A stretch of DNA of 25,622 bases from JBBRWV01 sp038248985 (GCA_038248985.1 JBBRWV010000043.1:1-25622), one strand, 5' to 3'; positions 15,178 through 23,358 are shown, counted from the first letter of the stretch. Translations and numbers: made by a program. Notes: a model not told the origin generated them from the letters alone.

Positions 15178-16344
15178 GTGATGATTCAAACCCTTCTGCA
15201 CATAGTTGACCCCACCACCGATGGCGACGCGCTGGAAATGCTCTCCCACCTCCTCGCCCGCCCTGACCAAAACACCACACAACATCTCCTCATCCTCGGC
15301 CATCTGCACACCAAAACACTCCTCGCCCTTGCCAACGTCGATCTGCAGCAACTGCAATCCGAAAAACGTCTCCACACCATTCGCTCCCTCGGCTGGGCCG
15401 ATCCCTCCGGCTGGCGCGCCCTGCGTCGTCTCGCCTCCCGCCTCCAACCCCACATCCTCCAAACGTGGGGCCTCCCCTCCACCGTCGCCGCCACCACCTG
15501 CCCCCTTCCCGTGCAACGCATCGCCGTAATCACCCACCCCCCCACCGTCCGCCATTGCAAGCTCCTGCGCCTCTGCGAACGTCGTGGCAACTGGTCCTGG
15601 GTCACTTCCAGCTCCACCCTCATGCGCTACCTCGCCACCCACGGCCTCGACACCGCCCGCCTCACCCGCATCCGTCCCGGCGTCGCCCTCCATAACCTCC
15701 CTCCCAATTCCCGCACCCCCTCTGTCCTCAAAACTCTCCTCGAAATCCGCCCCGACGAAGGCCCCATCATCCTCCTCGCCGGCGATGGATACTACGCCCG
15801 TCACGACTTCGGTCTCTGGGCGATTGCCATTGCCCAGCAACTCTTCCCCCGCATCCGCGTGATCGTTCGCGAACCTTCGCGCGGCCGCAATCAAGGCCTC
15901 GACCGCCTCCTCAACCTCCTCCCTGACAACCACATGACCGTCGTCGCCCCTCAGGAAATTCCCTGGCATGAACTCGTTCGCGCCGCCGATATCTGCCTCG
16001 TCACCGCCGTCGGCCCCGTCGAAGTCAGCGGCGTCCTCCACGCCTTCGCCGGCGGCCTGCCCGTCATCGGCCTACCCACCGAATGCGTCGGCGAACTCGT
16101 CGAACACAATCTCAACGGCCTCATCAGTAAGGAAATGAAGCCCCGCTCCCTCGCCGCACGCGTCGAAGAATACATGGCCGACTCCACCCTCAAATGGCGC
16201 TTGACCGATCACGCCCGCGCCCAGATGTATGAAGAATTCAGCGTCTCCAAAATGATCGATAGCTTTGCCGCCCTCTGGCGCACCGCGCCCGTCTCCGCGG
16301 TCGTCAGCACTTCGGCCCAACGCGCAGCCATCGGCACCAACTAA
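15178..16344 (+). CDS. Glycosyltransferase, GT-B fold, GT4-like
   Basis: The 388-residue protein resembles family 4 glycosyltransferases. The N-terminal half is variable, and the C-terminal half contains the nucleotide-sugar site: PIILLAGDGYYARHD (196-210), DICLVTA (271-277) and HAFAGGLPVIGLPTE (288-302), ending with ELVEHNLNGLI. In typical members the segment before A-x-A-x-G-x-P-V carries the second Glu of the EX7E motif; here His288 seems to stand in that place, with E282 nearby. It probably transfers a sugar in envelope or exopolysaccharide synthesis, but donor and acceptor are unknown. GTG at 15178 or ATG at 15181 may start it. Confidence 0.8.
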   Translation: MMIQTLLHIVDPTTDGDALEMLSHLLARPDQNTTQHLLILGHLHTKTLLALANVDLQQLQSEKRLHTIRSLGWADPSGWRALRRLASRLQPHILQTWGLPSTVAATTCPLPVQRIAVITHPPTVRHCKLLRLCERRGNWSWVTSSSTLMRYLATHGLDTARLTRIRPGVALHNLPPNSRTPSVLKTLLEIRPDEGPIILLAGDGYYARHDFGLWAIAIAQQLFPRIRVIVREPSRGRNQGLDRLLNLLPDNHMTVVAPQEIPWHELVRAADICLVTAVGPVEVSGVLHAFAGGLPVIGLPTECVGELVEHNLNGLISKEMKPRSLAARVEEYMADSTLKWRLTDHARAQMYEEFSVSKMIDSFAALWRTAPVSAVVSTSAQRAAIGTN

Positions 16345-16435
16345 TCGCCCCTCCGCTTGCGAAAAACCCCCTCGCCCGCTCACATTACCCCTCAGCTCGC
16401 AAATCCACACATCCTCTGACTTGAGGAGCCTCACC

Positions 16436-17338
16436 ATGTCCTTCACACTCAATGGCGTCGGCAGTTGGTACTACGGCCGCAACAACGTCCACAACTTCGT
16501 GGGACAGTGCGAGTTCTGCGGCACCAGCACCACCCTCACCAGTTACGACACCACCCTCTACTTCGTCGTCATCTACCTCGCCATCTGCCCCCTCGGGCGC
16601 AAACGCATCATCAACCAATGTGCAAGCTGCTCCAAACACCGCCTCATGCCGCTCGCCGCCTACAACACCTTTCGCGACACCGCCATCGATAAACTCCTCA
16701 AAGACTATTGCGCCGCCACCGAGAATGTCGAAAAAGCCACCGAGCTGATTCAGGCTACCATCCATTTTCGTGCCGCCAAACCCTTCCAGGGCGTTCGCGT
16801 GCTCATGGAACAGGCCCTCCCCCACAACGCGCCCGTGCAATCCCTCCTTGGCGGTGCCTGCGAATTTTTCGGCGACCGCTCCAGCGCCGAAACCCACTAC
16901 CACGCCTCCCTCTCCCTTGACCCCTCCAACACTGCCACCCGCGAAGACTTCGCCGTGCTCCTGCTAAAAAAAGGCCACGTCGATGAAGCCCGCCAGTGGC
17001 TCAGTCACGTCCTCGATTCCCCCTCGATGGACAAACGAGGCTATCTGTACGTGATGATTGAAGGCCTGCGCGTCGCCGGCCGCCACCGCGAATCTCTGGA
17101 AATGCTCGAGGCCTACGCCGCGTCCCTTCCCGCAATTCACGACGACAAGGAATTCAAGCAGTATCTGAAAAAATCCCGCCGCTACACCAACTCCAGCAAG
17201 CCGCTCCGTTCCAAGCTTCTCGCCGCCCAAGCTGCCTCCACCTACGAAGGCTCCCCCTGGAATCGCCGCCTCCCCCTCCTCATCACCGCCGGCATCATTC
17301 TCCTGACGATCACGATCATCGTCCTCGGAAACCTCTGA
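16436..17338 (+). CDS. Zinc-ribbon, TPR-repeat protein with C-terminal membrane anchor
   Basis: The ATG at 16436 lies 7 bases behind GAGGAG, giving 300 residues; the frame is open further upstream, but that stretch has no better start. The N-terminus has C25-x2-C28, a hydrophobic stretch ending in C51-PLGRKR, then C62-x2-C65. This is the zinc-ribbon arrangement of small CxxC...PLGxK...CxxC domains. Residues about 95-250 form TPR-like helical repeats, including a clear TPR around SAETHYHASLSLDPSN. A single hydrophobic segment at about 277-298 ends the protein, so it is probably tail-anchored with its domains in the cytoplasm. Its function is unknown; a scaffold role is likely. Confidence 0.8.
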   Translation: MSFTLNGVGSWYYGRNNVHNFVGQCEFCGTSTTLTSYDTTLYFVVIYLAICPLGRKRIINQCASCSKHRLMPLAAYNTFRDTAIDKLLKDYCAATENVEKATELIQATIHFRAAKPFQGVRVLMEQALPHNAPVQSLLGGACEFFGDRSSAETHYHASLSLDPSNTATREDFAVLLLKKGHVDEARQWLSHVLDSPSMDKRGYLYVMIEGLRVAGRHRESLEMLEAYAASLPAIHDDKEFKQYLKKSRRYTNSSKPLRSKLLAAQAASTYEGSPWNRRLPLLITAGIILLTITIIVLGNL

Positions 17339-17352
17339 GATTTCCCGCCGCT

Positions 17353-18555
17353 TCACTTGTGATCGTGATCCTTCCCGTGATCCGTCAACGTCATCTCCCC
17401 GGATGTCTGACCCATCATCGACATCCCCGGCCGACGTACGCTGTGCCGAATCTTGTCTGGCACCAGCGCCGCGCACGGCGTGAGAAATCGCGGCTTCGCA
17501 AACGGCAGGTGCGTATCGCCTCGCGCCAATATATGCGATCCATTCGTCATCCCTGTCGCTTTATCCGTTCCCGAATTGTGGGGATCACCCGTCGGTGCCC
17601 CCGCCCCCCAATCCGTATACGCCCGCGCATTGCAATAATGCCCGACAAAACTGCGGCGAAAACGCGCTTTGCTCATATTGGTAAACGACCGATGTAAAAT
17701 ATGCCCGCCAAAAAATGCCACATCCCCCGCCTTCATGATCGCCGGAACTTCCTTCACCCCGCGCGATGTCACTCCATACTTCTTCTTGGCGATCTTCGCC
17801 AGATCGTTCTTCTCATCGTCCGTATCCGACGTCCCTTTCACGACGGTTATCCCCGCCAATGCCGCATCCCCAAAACCCTCGTTGTTCGCCGGTGGATACA
17901 CCGGCTCATGCTGGCTCCCCGGCGTGAAATACATGCAGCCGTTCTCTTCATCCACATCATCCACCGCCAGCCACGCCCCGCACAGCGAGTCCGGATACGT
18001 CGGAATGTAATACGAATCCTGATGGAACCCCTGCCCCGGCTTGCCCGGACCCTTCAAAAACAGCATCGATTGCATCGCCAGCACGTCCGGCCCGATCAAC
18101 GATTCCAACACATCCAATATTCGCGGCTGCAACAAAAACCGTTCATGAATCTCCAGCTTGCGATGCAACATATGAATCCGCAGCCAGTACTCCGCCTTCT
18201 GCTCCGGCGTGAGATTCTCCGGTGGACGCTCCAACTGCTGAATATGCACGCCGCTCTTGATGGGCTTGCCATCTTCATCAGCCCTCATCGCCACCTGCTG
18301 CTCCGCCAGTCGCCCCTGCATCAGATCTTCCGTATGCAACTTCAGATCATTCACCTCGTCCTGACTTACCAGCCCCCGCACAATAAGAAACCCCTCCCGC
18401 CGAAACGCGACATACTCCTCCACCGAAACAACATACCGCTCTTTGCGATTCATGCGGACAATGGATTCCTGCACCGCCCCTTCCAGCGTCCCCGCCTCGC
18501 GCGCAGGTGTGGCAGGCTGCAACGAAGCGGCGACCGGTCGATTAACTACGCTCAT
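17353..18555 (-). CDS. Phytanoyl-CoA dioxygenase (PhyH) family Fe(II)/2-oxoglutarate oxygenase
   Basis: The ATG at 18555 is chosen because GGAG stands 7 bases before it and the promoter's predicted start point (about 18582) lies downstream of more distal start codons. This gives 400 residues. The iron site is visible: H178 and D180 in GFHQDSYY, and the distal His, most likely H288, in GGHILHRS, followed by an Arg-rich strand (KARFRRSF) that would bind 2-oxoglutarate. The first 30 residues are variable and the last ten His/Asp/Lys-rich (DHGKDHDHK). PhyH relatives hydroxylate small molecules and are numerous in planctomycetes; the substrate is unknown. The divergent AraC-type gene next door is the natural candidate regulator. 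Confidence 0.88.
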   Translation of the reverse strand: MSVVNRPVAASLQPATPAREAGTLEGAVQESIVRMNRKERYVVSVEEYVAFRREGFLIVRGLVSQDEVNDLKLHTEDLMQGRLAEQQVAMRADEDGKPIKSGVHIQQLERPPENLTPEQKAEYWLRIHMLHRKLEIHERFLLQPRILDVLESLIGPDVLAMQSMLFLKGPGKPGQGFHQDSYYIPTYPDSLCGAWLAVDDVDEENGCMYFTPGSQHEPVYPPANNEGFGDAALAGITVVKGTSDTDDEKNDLAKIAKKKYGVTSRGVKEVPAIMKAGDVAFFGGHILHRSFTNMSKARFRRSFVGHYCNARAYTDWGAGAPTGDPHNSGTDKATGMTNGSHILARGDTHLPFAKPRFLTPCAALVPDKIRHSVRRPGMSMMGQTSGEMTLTDHGKDHDHK

Positions 18556-18588
18556 ATTCATGCTCCGGCAATAGTGGAATTGAATGGG

Positions 18589-18617
18589 ATAATATTTCAG
18601 CACCCATAGCCTCGCAA
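18589..18617 (-). promoter_or_regulatory. Promoter of the PhyH gene
   Basis: On the minus strand TTGCGA (18617-18612) and TATTAT (18594-18589) are separated by exactly 17 bases. The predicted start near 18582 leaves a leader of about 27 bases before the ATG at 18555. Confidence 0.6.
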
Positions 18618-18678
18618 AATAACACCTGTATTGCCATTGCTGGTTTTCGCCGAAGCATGTCTGTTTTTCTCCAATTAA

Positions 18679-18708
18679 TGACACTTTTGTCCTCTATTTT
18701 CGTATAAT
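18679..18708 (+). promoter_or_regulatory. Promoter of the AraC-type regulator gene
   Basis: A perfect -10 TATAAT (18703-18708) is preceded by TGACAC (18679-18684) with an 18-base gap. Transcription would start about 30 bases before the ATG at 18746. Some 60 bases between this and the PhyH promoter are free for operator sites of a shared regulator. Confidence 0.5.
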
Positions 18709-18745
18709 ACATTGTGCCATATATCTGTTATTCGGACGTGTACCC

Positions 18746-19603
18746 ATGATCACCCTCCCGTATATCAAAGGTGCCATCGCCACCTACCCCCCCGGCGCAA
18801 CCTTCTCCGAACGCTACACCCTCGACTATGAATTCGTCTGGATCATTCGGGGAAATACCGTCTGGCACGTCGACGGCCAGGATATTCCGGCCCCTCCCGG
18901 TGCCGTCTTGCTCTCCCGCCCCCGCATGCGCGAAAGCTACACCTGGGATACTCATCGCCCCACCGAACACGCCTACTTCCATTTTCAACTCCCCGCCAAA
19001 CTCCCGCGCGACCTTCCACCCCCGGCCGCCTGGCCGCTGATCCGCCCTTCCGACCCCGCCAATATCCTCCATCCCCTCTTCACCTTCATCGTCGCAACGC
19101 ACCGCCGCACCCTCAAACCCACCCCCTCCGTCTGTCGCGCTGTCGAAACTCTCCTCTCCGTTTTCACCGACGGCCCACTCCCGGGACAAACTCGACCGGC
19201 TCCAAAAATCCCACCTCTTCCCGTCTGCGCCGCGCTGTCTTATGCCGCCGCAACTCTCAAAACCAATCCTGCCGCCCAACTCACCCTTCCCGATTTAGCC
19301 GACCACGCCCACGTCAGCCCCCAGCATCTCTGCAAACTTTTCACCCAACACCTCGGCCAAACGCCCCTCCACATCCTCCTCGCCCTCCGCCTGCGCCACG
19401 CCCTCAATCTTCTCACCCGCACCGATTTCAAACTCGAACGCATCGCCGCCGAATGCGGCTTCGCCAACGCCTTCCACTTCTCCCGCCGCTTCACCCGGCA
19501 CTTCGGCACATCCCCCAGCGCCATGCGTTCCGCCATCAAATCCGGCCGCCATCCACCCACCCAAATATTACAGCTCGCCGAAAATGTCACCCTTGAATAC
19601 TGA
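18746..19603 (+). CDS. AraC family transcriptional regulator
   Basis: The 285-residue protein has an N-terminal cupin-like sensor region (about 8-85, with IIRGNTVWHVDG and PGAVLLSRPRMRE typical of AraC arm and barrel) and a C-terminal double helix-turn-helix (about 175-265). HTH1 is LPDLADHAHVSPQHLCKLFT (181-200). HTH2 includes IAAECGFANAFHFSRRF (233-249) and ends with the family signature FGTSPSAMR (253-261). It probably binds a small ligand and controls the divergent PhyH gene and itself; that target is inferred from position only. Confidence 0.92.
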   Translation: MITLPYIKGAIATYPPGATFSERYTLDYEFVWIIRGNTVWHVDGQDIPAPPGAVLLSRPRMRESYTWDTHRPTEHAYFHFQLPAKLPRDLPPPAAWPLIRPSDPANILHPLFTFIVATHRRTLKPTPSVCRAVETLLSVFTDGPLPGQTRPAPKIPPLPVCAALSYAAATLKTNPAAQLTLPDLADHAHVSPQHLCKLFTQHLGQTPLHILLALRLRHALNLLTRTDFKLERIAAECGFANAFHFSRRFTRHFGTSPSAMRSAIKSGRHPPTQILQLAENVTLEY

Positions 19604-19636
19604 CCCTCTCCATTCGATTTTTTCGCAAATATGCGG

Positions 19637-19642
19637 TACACT
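19637..19642 (+). promoter_or_regulatory. Candidate -10 box of gltA
   Basis: TACACT lies about 45 bases before the gltA ATG, with a small inverted repeat CGCA-aata-TGCG just upstream (19625-19636). The -35 region is unconvincing. The leader would be about 40 bases, with only an AAGG, 13 bases from the ATG, as ribosome binding site. Confidence 0.4.
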
Positions 19643-19687
19643 CCCCCCCGTTGGCGATAGGACGAGTGAAAAGGTTTTCCGGATTTC

Positions 19688-20974
19688 ATGCCCACTACTG
19701 TACAAATTGTTATCGATGGCAAAACCTACGAATACCCCGTCGTCACGGGCTCCGAAGGCGAACGCGGAATCGATATCTCCAAACTCCGCGCCGACACCGG
19801 ATACATCACGCTCGATCAAGGCTACGGCAACACCGGCTCCTGCCAATCCGCCATCACCTACATTGACGGCGACGCCGGCATCCTCCGCTACCGCGGCATC
19901 CCCATTGAAGAATTTGCCGCAACACCCGACTTCATCGAAGTCGCCTGGTTCCTGATCTTCGGCCGCCTCCCCTCCCGCGATGAGCTCGCGCGCTTCCGCG
20001 CCCGCCTCACCGCCGCCGCCCACCTCCACGAAGGCATGAAGCATCACTTCGAAGGCTTCCCCTCCAATGCCCCGCCCATGGCCATCATGTCCGCCATGAT
20101 CAACGCCCTCGGCTGCTTTCACCAGGAACTCTCCACCCCCTCCGATGACATCCTCCTTGAAGAAGCCGCCGCACGCCTCATCTCCAAAATCCGCACCATC
20201 GCCGCCTACACCTACCGCAGCGTCCGCGGCCTTCCCTACACCTACGCCGACGCCTCCCTCCGCTACTGCGCCAACCTCCTCCACATGATGTTCTCCATGC
20301 CCTACCAGCGCCATCTCATTGACCCCGAAATCGAAGACGCCCTCAACCTCATCTTCATCCTCCATGCCGACCACGAACAGAATTGCTCCACCAGCACCGT
20401 CCGCATGGTCGGCTCCAGCAAAGCCAACCTCTTCGCCTCCATCTCCGCCGGCGTCAGCGCCCTCTGGGGCCCCCTCCACGGCGGTGCCAATGTCGAAGTC
20501 CTCGAAATGCTCGGCCAAATTCACGACGGCGGTCTCACCGCCGAAAAATATATCGAAATGGCCAAGCAAAAAGGCTCCGGCGTCCGCCTCATGGGCTTCG
20601 GCCACCGCGTCTACAAAAATTACGACCCCCGCGCCAAACTCCTCAAAAATGTGGCCGACAGCATTCTCGCCAAACTCAACGTCCTCGACCCCCTCCTCGA
20701 CATCGCCCGCCACCTCGAAGAACAAGCCCTCAAAGACCAATACTTCATCGACCGCAAACTCTACCCCAACGTTGACTTCTACAGCGGCATCATCCTGCGC
20801 GCCATCGGCATCCCCACCGATATGTTCACCGTCATGTTCGCCATCGGACGCCTCCCCGGCTGGATCGCCCACTGGAAAGAACAGCACGATGAAACCACCA
20901 GCAAAATCGCCCGCCCCCGCCAAATCTACACCGGACCCGTCAACAAACACTATATCCCCATCGACCAACGCTGA
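19688..20974 (+). CDS. gltA: Citrate synthase
   Basis: The 428-residue enzyme condenses acetyl-CoA with oxaloacetate, the entry step of the TCA cycle. Length and N-terminal beta domain match the hexameric type II (GltA) enzymes of Gram-negative bacteria. The catalytic residues stand almost exactly at the E. coli positions: H264 in GPLHGGAN, H306 in GFGHRVYKNYDPR and D363 in NVDFYSG. The oxaloacetate-contact segment LHADHEQNCSTSTVR (225-239) is intact. The gene is monocistronic by position, ending 24 bases from the end of the convergent dnaA gene with no obvious terminator between them. Confidence 0.96.
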   Translation: MPTTVQIVIDGKTYEYPVVTGSEGERGIDISKLRADTGYITLDQGYGNTGSCQSAITYIDGDAGILRYRGIPIEEFAATPDFIEVAWFLIFGRLPSRDELARFRARLTAAAHLHEGMKHHFEGFPSNAPPMAIMSAMINALGCFHQELSTPSDDILLEEAAARLISKIRTIAAYTYRSVRGLPYTYADASLRYCANLLHMMFSMPYQRHLIDPEIEDALNLIFILHADHEQNCSTSTVRMVGSSKANLFASISAGVSALWGPLHGGANVEVLEMLGQIHDGGLTAEKYIEMAKQKGSGVRLMGFGHRVYKNYDPRAKLLKNVADSILAKLNVLDPLLDIARHLEEQALKDQYFIDRKLYPNVDFYSGIILRAIGIPTDMFTVMFAIGRLPGWIAHWKEQHDETTSKIARPRQIYTGPVNKHYIPIDQR

Positions 20975-20998
20975 CCCCCTGTCCCCTGACCCCTCCCG

Positions 20999-22339
20999 TC
21001 AAGCCGATATCGCCATCGGTGTCGCCAGCGCCTGCTCAATGCGCTCCAACTGCGCCGCAAACGCCGCATCCGTGTTCCGGTCATCCGTGATCGTGCGTAT
21101 CGCATGCATCACCGTCGTGTGATCCCGCCCGCCAAAAAATCCCCCGATCTCCTCCAGCGAATACCGCGTCTTCTGCCGCGCAATGTACATGCACACCTGC
21201 CGCGGCAACGCAATGCTCTTGTGCCGCTTCTTGCTCTGCAGATCCGTCAATCGCACATTGAAAAACTTCGTCACCGCATCCACGATCTGCGGAATCGTCA
21301 CCATCCGCTCACTCGCCGGAATGATGTCACCCAGCGCCGCCCGTGCCACATCCATATCGTATTTCCCGCCATTAAGCATCGCAAAACCCTGTATCTTGGT
21401 AATGCCGCCTTCCAACTCCCGCGTGTTGCTCTCCACCCGCCGCGCAATGTATTGAATCACATCCTCCGGCAGTGTGATCCCCCGCAACTTCGCCTTCTTC
21501 GCCACAATCGCAATCCGCGTCTCGTAGCAAGGCTTCTCCACCCGCGCCACCAGCCCCGAATTAAATCGGCTCACCAGCCGGTCTTCCATATCCGGAATCT
21601 CGTTCGGCGGCGCGTCGCTGCTCAAAATGATCTGCTTGTTCGACTGAAACAGCGTGTTGAACGTATGAAAAAACTCTTCCTGCGTCCGATCCCGCTTCGC
21701 CAAAAAATGAATGTCATCAATCACCAGCACATCCACATGCCGGTACCGATACCGAAATTCGCTCATGTCACCGTTCTGCACGCACTCCATAAAATGATTG
21801 ATGAACGTGTCGCATGACAAATACAAAATCCGCGCATCCGGCGCCCGCCGCAAAATCTCCTGGCACGTCGCCTGCAGCAAATGCGTCTTCCCCAGCCCGC
21901 AGCCCCCATGCACAAACAGCGGGTTGTACGCCCGCCCCGGCTTCTCCGCCACCGCCTGGCACGCCACATTCGCCAGCCGATTGCACGGCCCCGTCACAAA
22001 ATTTTCAAACACAAAATCCGGCGAAAGTATCACATCGTCATACCCGTCACCAAAACGCGCCAGCCCCCCGCCCGCGTTCGTCCCCGTGATAAAATTGACC
22101 GTCACCAAATTCCCCGTCACCGCCTGCACCGCTTCATTAAACACGTCCCGACAACGCCCCATCAAATACTGCTGCTGAATCGTCGTCGCCGCCCGCACCA
22201 CCAACACCCCCGCGTTCATCTCCACCGGCGTCAAATCCCCAAACCACTGCCGCACCCACGGCGAATGCAGCCGCGCGAGATACTCCATCACTTCTTTCCA
22301 AACACTCTGCGCATGACTGGCCGCGTCGAATGTGGGCAT
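20999..22339 (-). CDS. dnaA: Chromosomal replication initiator protein DnaA
   Basis: The 446-residue protein has all four DnaA domains: domain I (about 10-85), a short glycine-containing linker (about 86-104), the AAA+ domain (105-330) and the DNA-binding domain (345-440). Walker A is GGCGLGKT (145-152; most DnaA have Val where Cys147 stands), Walker B VIDDIHFL (206-213) and the sensor/arginine segment DRLVSRF (253-259). The DnaA-box-reading signature GGRDHTTVMHA lies at 403-413. It starts at ATG behind AGGAG. It unwinds the origin and can regulate its own gene. No dnaN, recF or gyrB lies beside it, and no cluster of DnaA boxes was found, so the locus is not the classic dnaA-oriC arrangement. 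Confidence 0.96.
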   Translation of the reverse strand: MPTFDAASHAQSVWKEVMEYLARLHSPWVRQWFGDLTPVEMNAGVLVVRAATTIQQQYLMGRCRDVFNEAVQAVTGNLVTVNFITGTNAGGGLARFGDGYDDVILSPDFVFENFVTGPCNRLANVACQAVAEKPGRAYNPLFVHGGCGLGKTHLLQATCQEILRRAPDARILYLSCDTFINHFMECVQNGDMSEFRYRYRHVDVLVIDDIHFLAKRDRTQEEFFHTFNTLFQSNKQIILSSDAPPNEIPDMEDRLVSRFNSGLVARVEKPCYETRIAIVAKKAKLRGITLPEDVIQYIARRVESNTRELEGGITKIQGFAMLNGGKYDMDVARAALGDIIPASERMVTIPQIVDAVTKFFNVRLTDLQSKKRHKSIALPRQVCMYIARQKTRYSLEEIGGFFGGRDHTTVMHAIRTITDDRNTDAAFAAQLERIEQALATPMAISA

Positions 22340-22835
22340 AATCGCTCCTGCGACACCTTCGGCATTGTTGCTTCACGCGCGACCACCATCGCACGCACAA
22401 TCCCGTTGGCGCTTTTTTCCGCAATCCGCAGGCCACTCCAAGCATCCTGCCCGAGTCAACCCACGCCCGCGGCGTGAATAAAAAGATATGAACGGCAAAC
22501 GAGGCTCGCCGACGCATTTGGAGCGACCGGTTCAACCCATCGCCCGTAAGAAGCCACGACCGCTTCTCCATCACCGGCCCTGCGCGTCCGGTCTCTTTGC
22601 AGTCCGCGAAGATAGCCCTCCCCCGCGCACCTGTCAAACTCTAATTTCTTCCCCCCTTCCATTCACAAACACACATTGCTCACAGCTCTCGCACCATTCA
22701 AGACTTATAACTCAAAAACTTTTTTAGGACGCAAATCCTCCCCCAAAATACGCCCCTGATTTGCCTCTTGAACTATCATGCACCGTACCTTCACGCCCCC
22801 CCCCCCCGCCACTTTTTTCCGGAAAGCGCTCGCCC
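22340..22835. other. Intergenic region between dnaA and the divergent membrane protein gene
   Basis: It holds the promoters of two divergent genes. I looked for the DnaA box TTATNCACA on both strands and found only one near match, TTATTCACG on the minus strand at 22473-22481, next to an AT-rich tract; it could serve dnaA autoregulation. A second AT-rich stretch lies at about 22695-22730. No RNA gene or conserved small frame is seen. Confidence 0.45.
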
Positions 22836-23276
22836 ATGCCCCAAGCAATCCTCCTGATCCAACTCGCCGCCACCCTCTTTCTCACCGGACTCATCTGGTG
22901 CATCCAAATCGTCCACTATCCCCTCTTCGACTCCGTCGGCGATCTCGGCTACACCCGCTACCACAAACGCCACATGCGCCGCATCACCCCCATCGTCTTC
23001 CCTCCCATGCTCGCCGAACTCCTCACCTCCGCCTCCATGTTCTGGTTCGCTCCGCCGCACGTCCCACAATGGTCCATCGCCCTCGGCTTTTCCCTCGTCA
23101 TCCTCATCTGGCTCTCCACCATGCTCCTCCAAGTCCCCGCCCACCGCCTGCTCGAAAAACAATTCGCCCGCCCCGCATACGTTCGGCTGTGCCGCTCCAA
23201 CTGGATTCGCACCTGTGCGTGGACAGTTCGCTCTGCACTGCTCATCTGGATGATGTGGATGCAACTCCCCCACTGA
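22836..23276 (+). CDS. Uncharacterised four-helix membrane protein
   Basis: The ATG at 22836 (GGAAAG upstream) gives 146 residues with four likely membrane helices at about 4-24, 52-70, 80-101 and 124-143. Polar residues cluster at helix ends in a pattern I associate with a widespread but unnamed small membrane family: Q24-x2-HYP (27-29), YH-x2-H (42-46), RI with P56-P57 and E61, Q99-x-P-x-H103, and NW-x-RT-x2-W-x2-R (122-132). Such conserved charge and histidine inside a small membrane protein hints at metal, haem or lipid chemistry, but no function is known to me. Confidence 0.7.
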   Translation: MPQAILLIQLAATLFLTGLIWCIQIVHYPLFDSVGDLGYTRYHKRHMRRITPIVFPPMLAELLTSASMFWFAPPHVPQWSIALGFSLVILIWLSTMLLQVPAHRLLEKQFARPAYVRLCRSNWIRTCAWTVRSALLIWMMWMQLPH

Positions 23277-23311
23277 CGTTACACGATTGTCTTGCAGGCT
23301 GAAATTACAGG

Positions 23312-23358
23312 AAAAAGCCCCGAGCCGTTTACTTCCGGCCCGGGGCTTTTTGTTTTTT
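23312..23358. terminator. Bidirectional Rho-independent terminator
   Basis: AAAAAGCCCCG (23312-23322) pairs with CGGGGCTTTTT (23341-23351), an 11-bp stem, with a GCC/GGC pair extending it inward. T-rich sequence follows on the plus strand. It lies between convergent genes and can end both the membrane-protein transcript and the PEP-CTERM transcript. Confidence 0.9.

Noticed and set aside
18556..18684. A longer N-terminus for the PhyH protein, starting at 18684.
   Set aside because: The extra 43 residues are unlike the family, would be encoded across the PhyH promoter, and the inner ATG at 18555 has a good GGAG site.
19568..20968. Long acidic open frame on the minus strand opposite gltA.
   Set aside because: Same cause: C-ending codons of citrate synthase. 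It has no domain and a composition of Gly/Asp/Glu/Ala.
22340..22835. Possible oriC beside dnaA.
   Set aside because: No cluster of DnaA boxes, only one near match, and no change of strand bias across the region.
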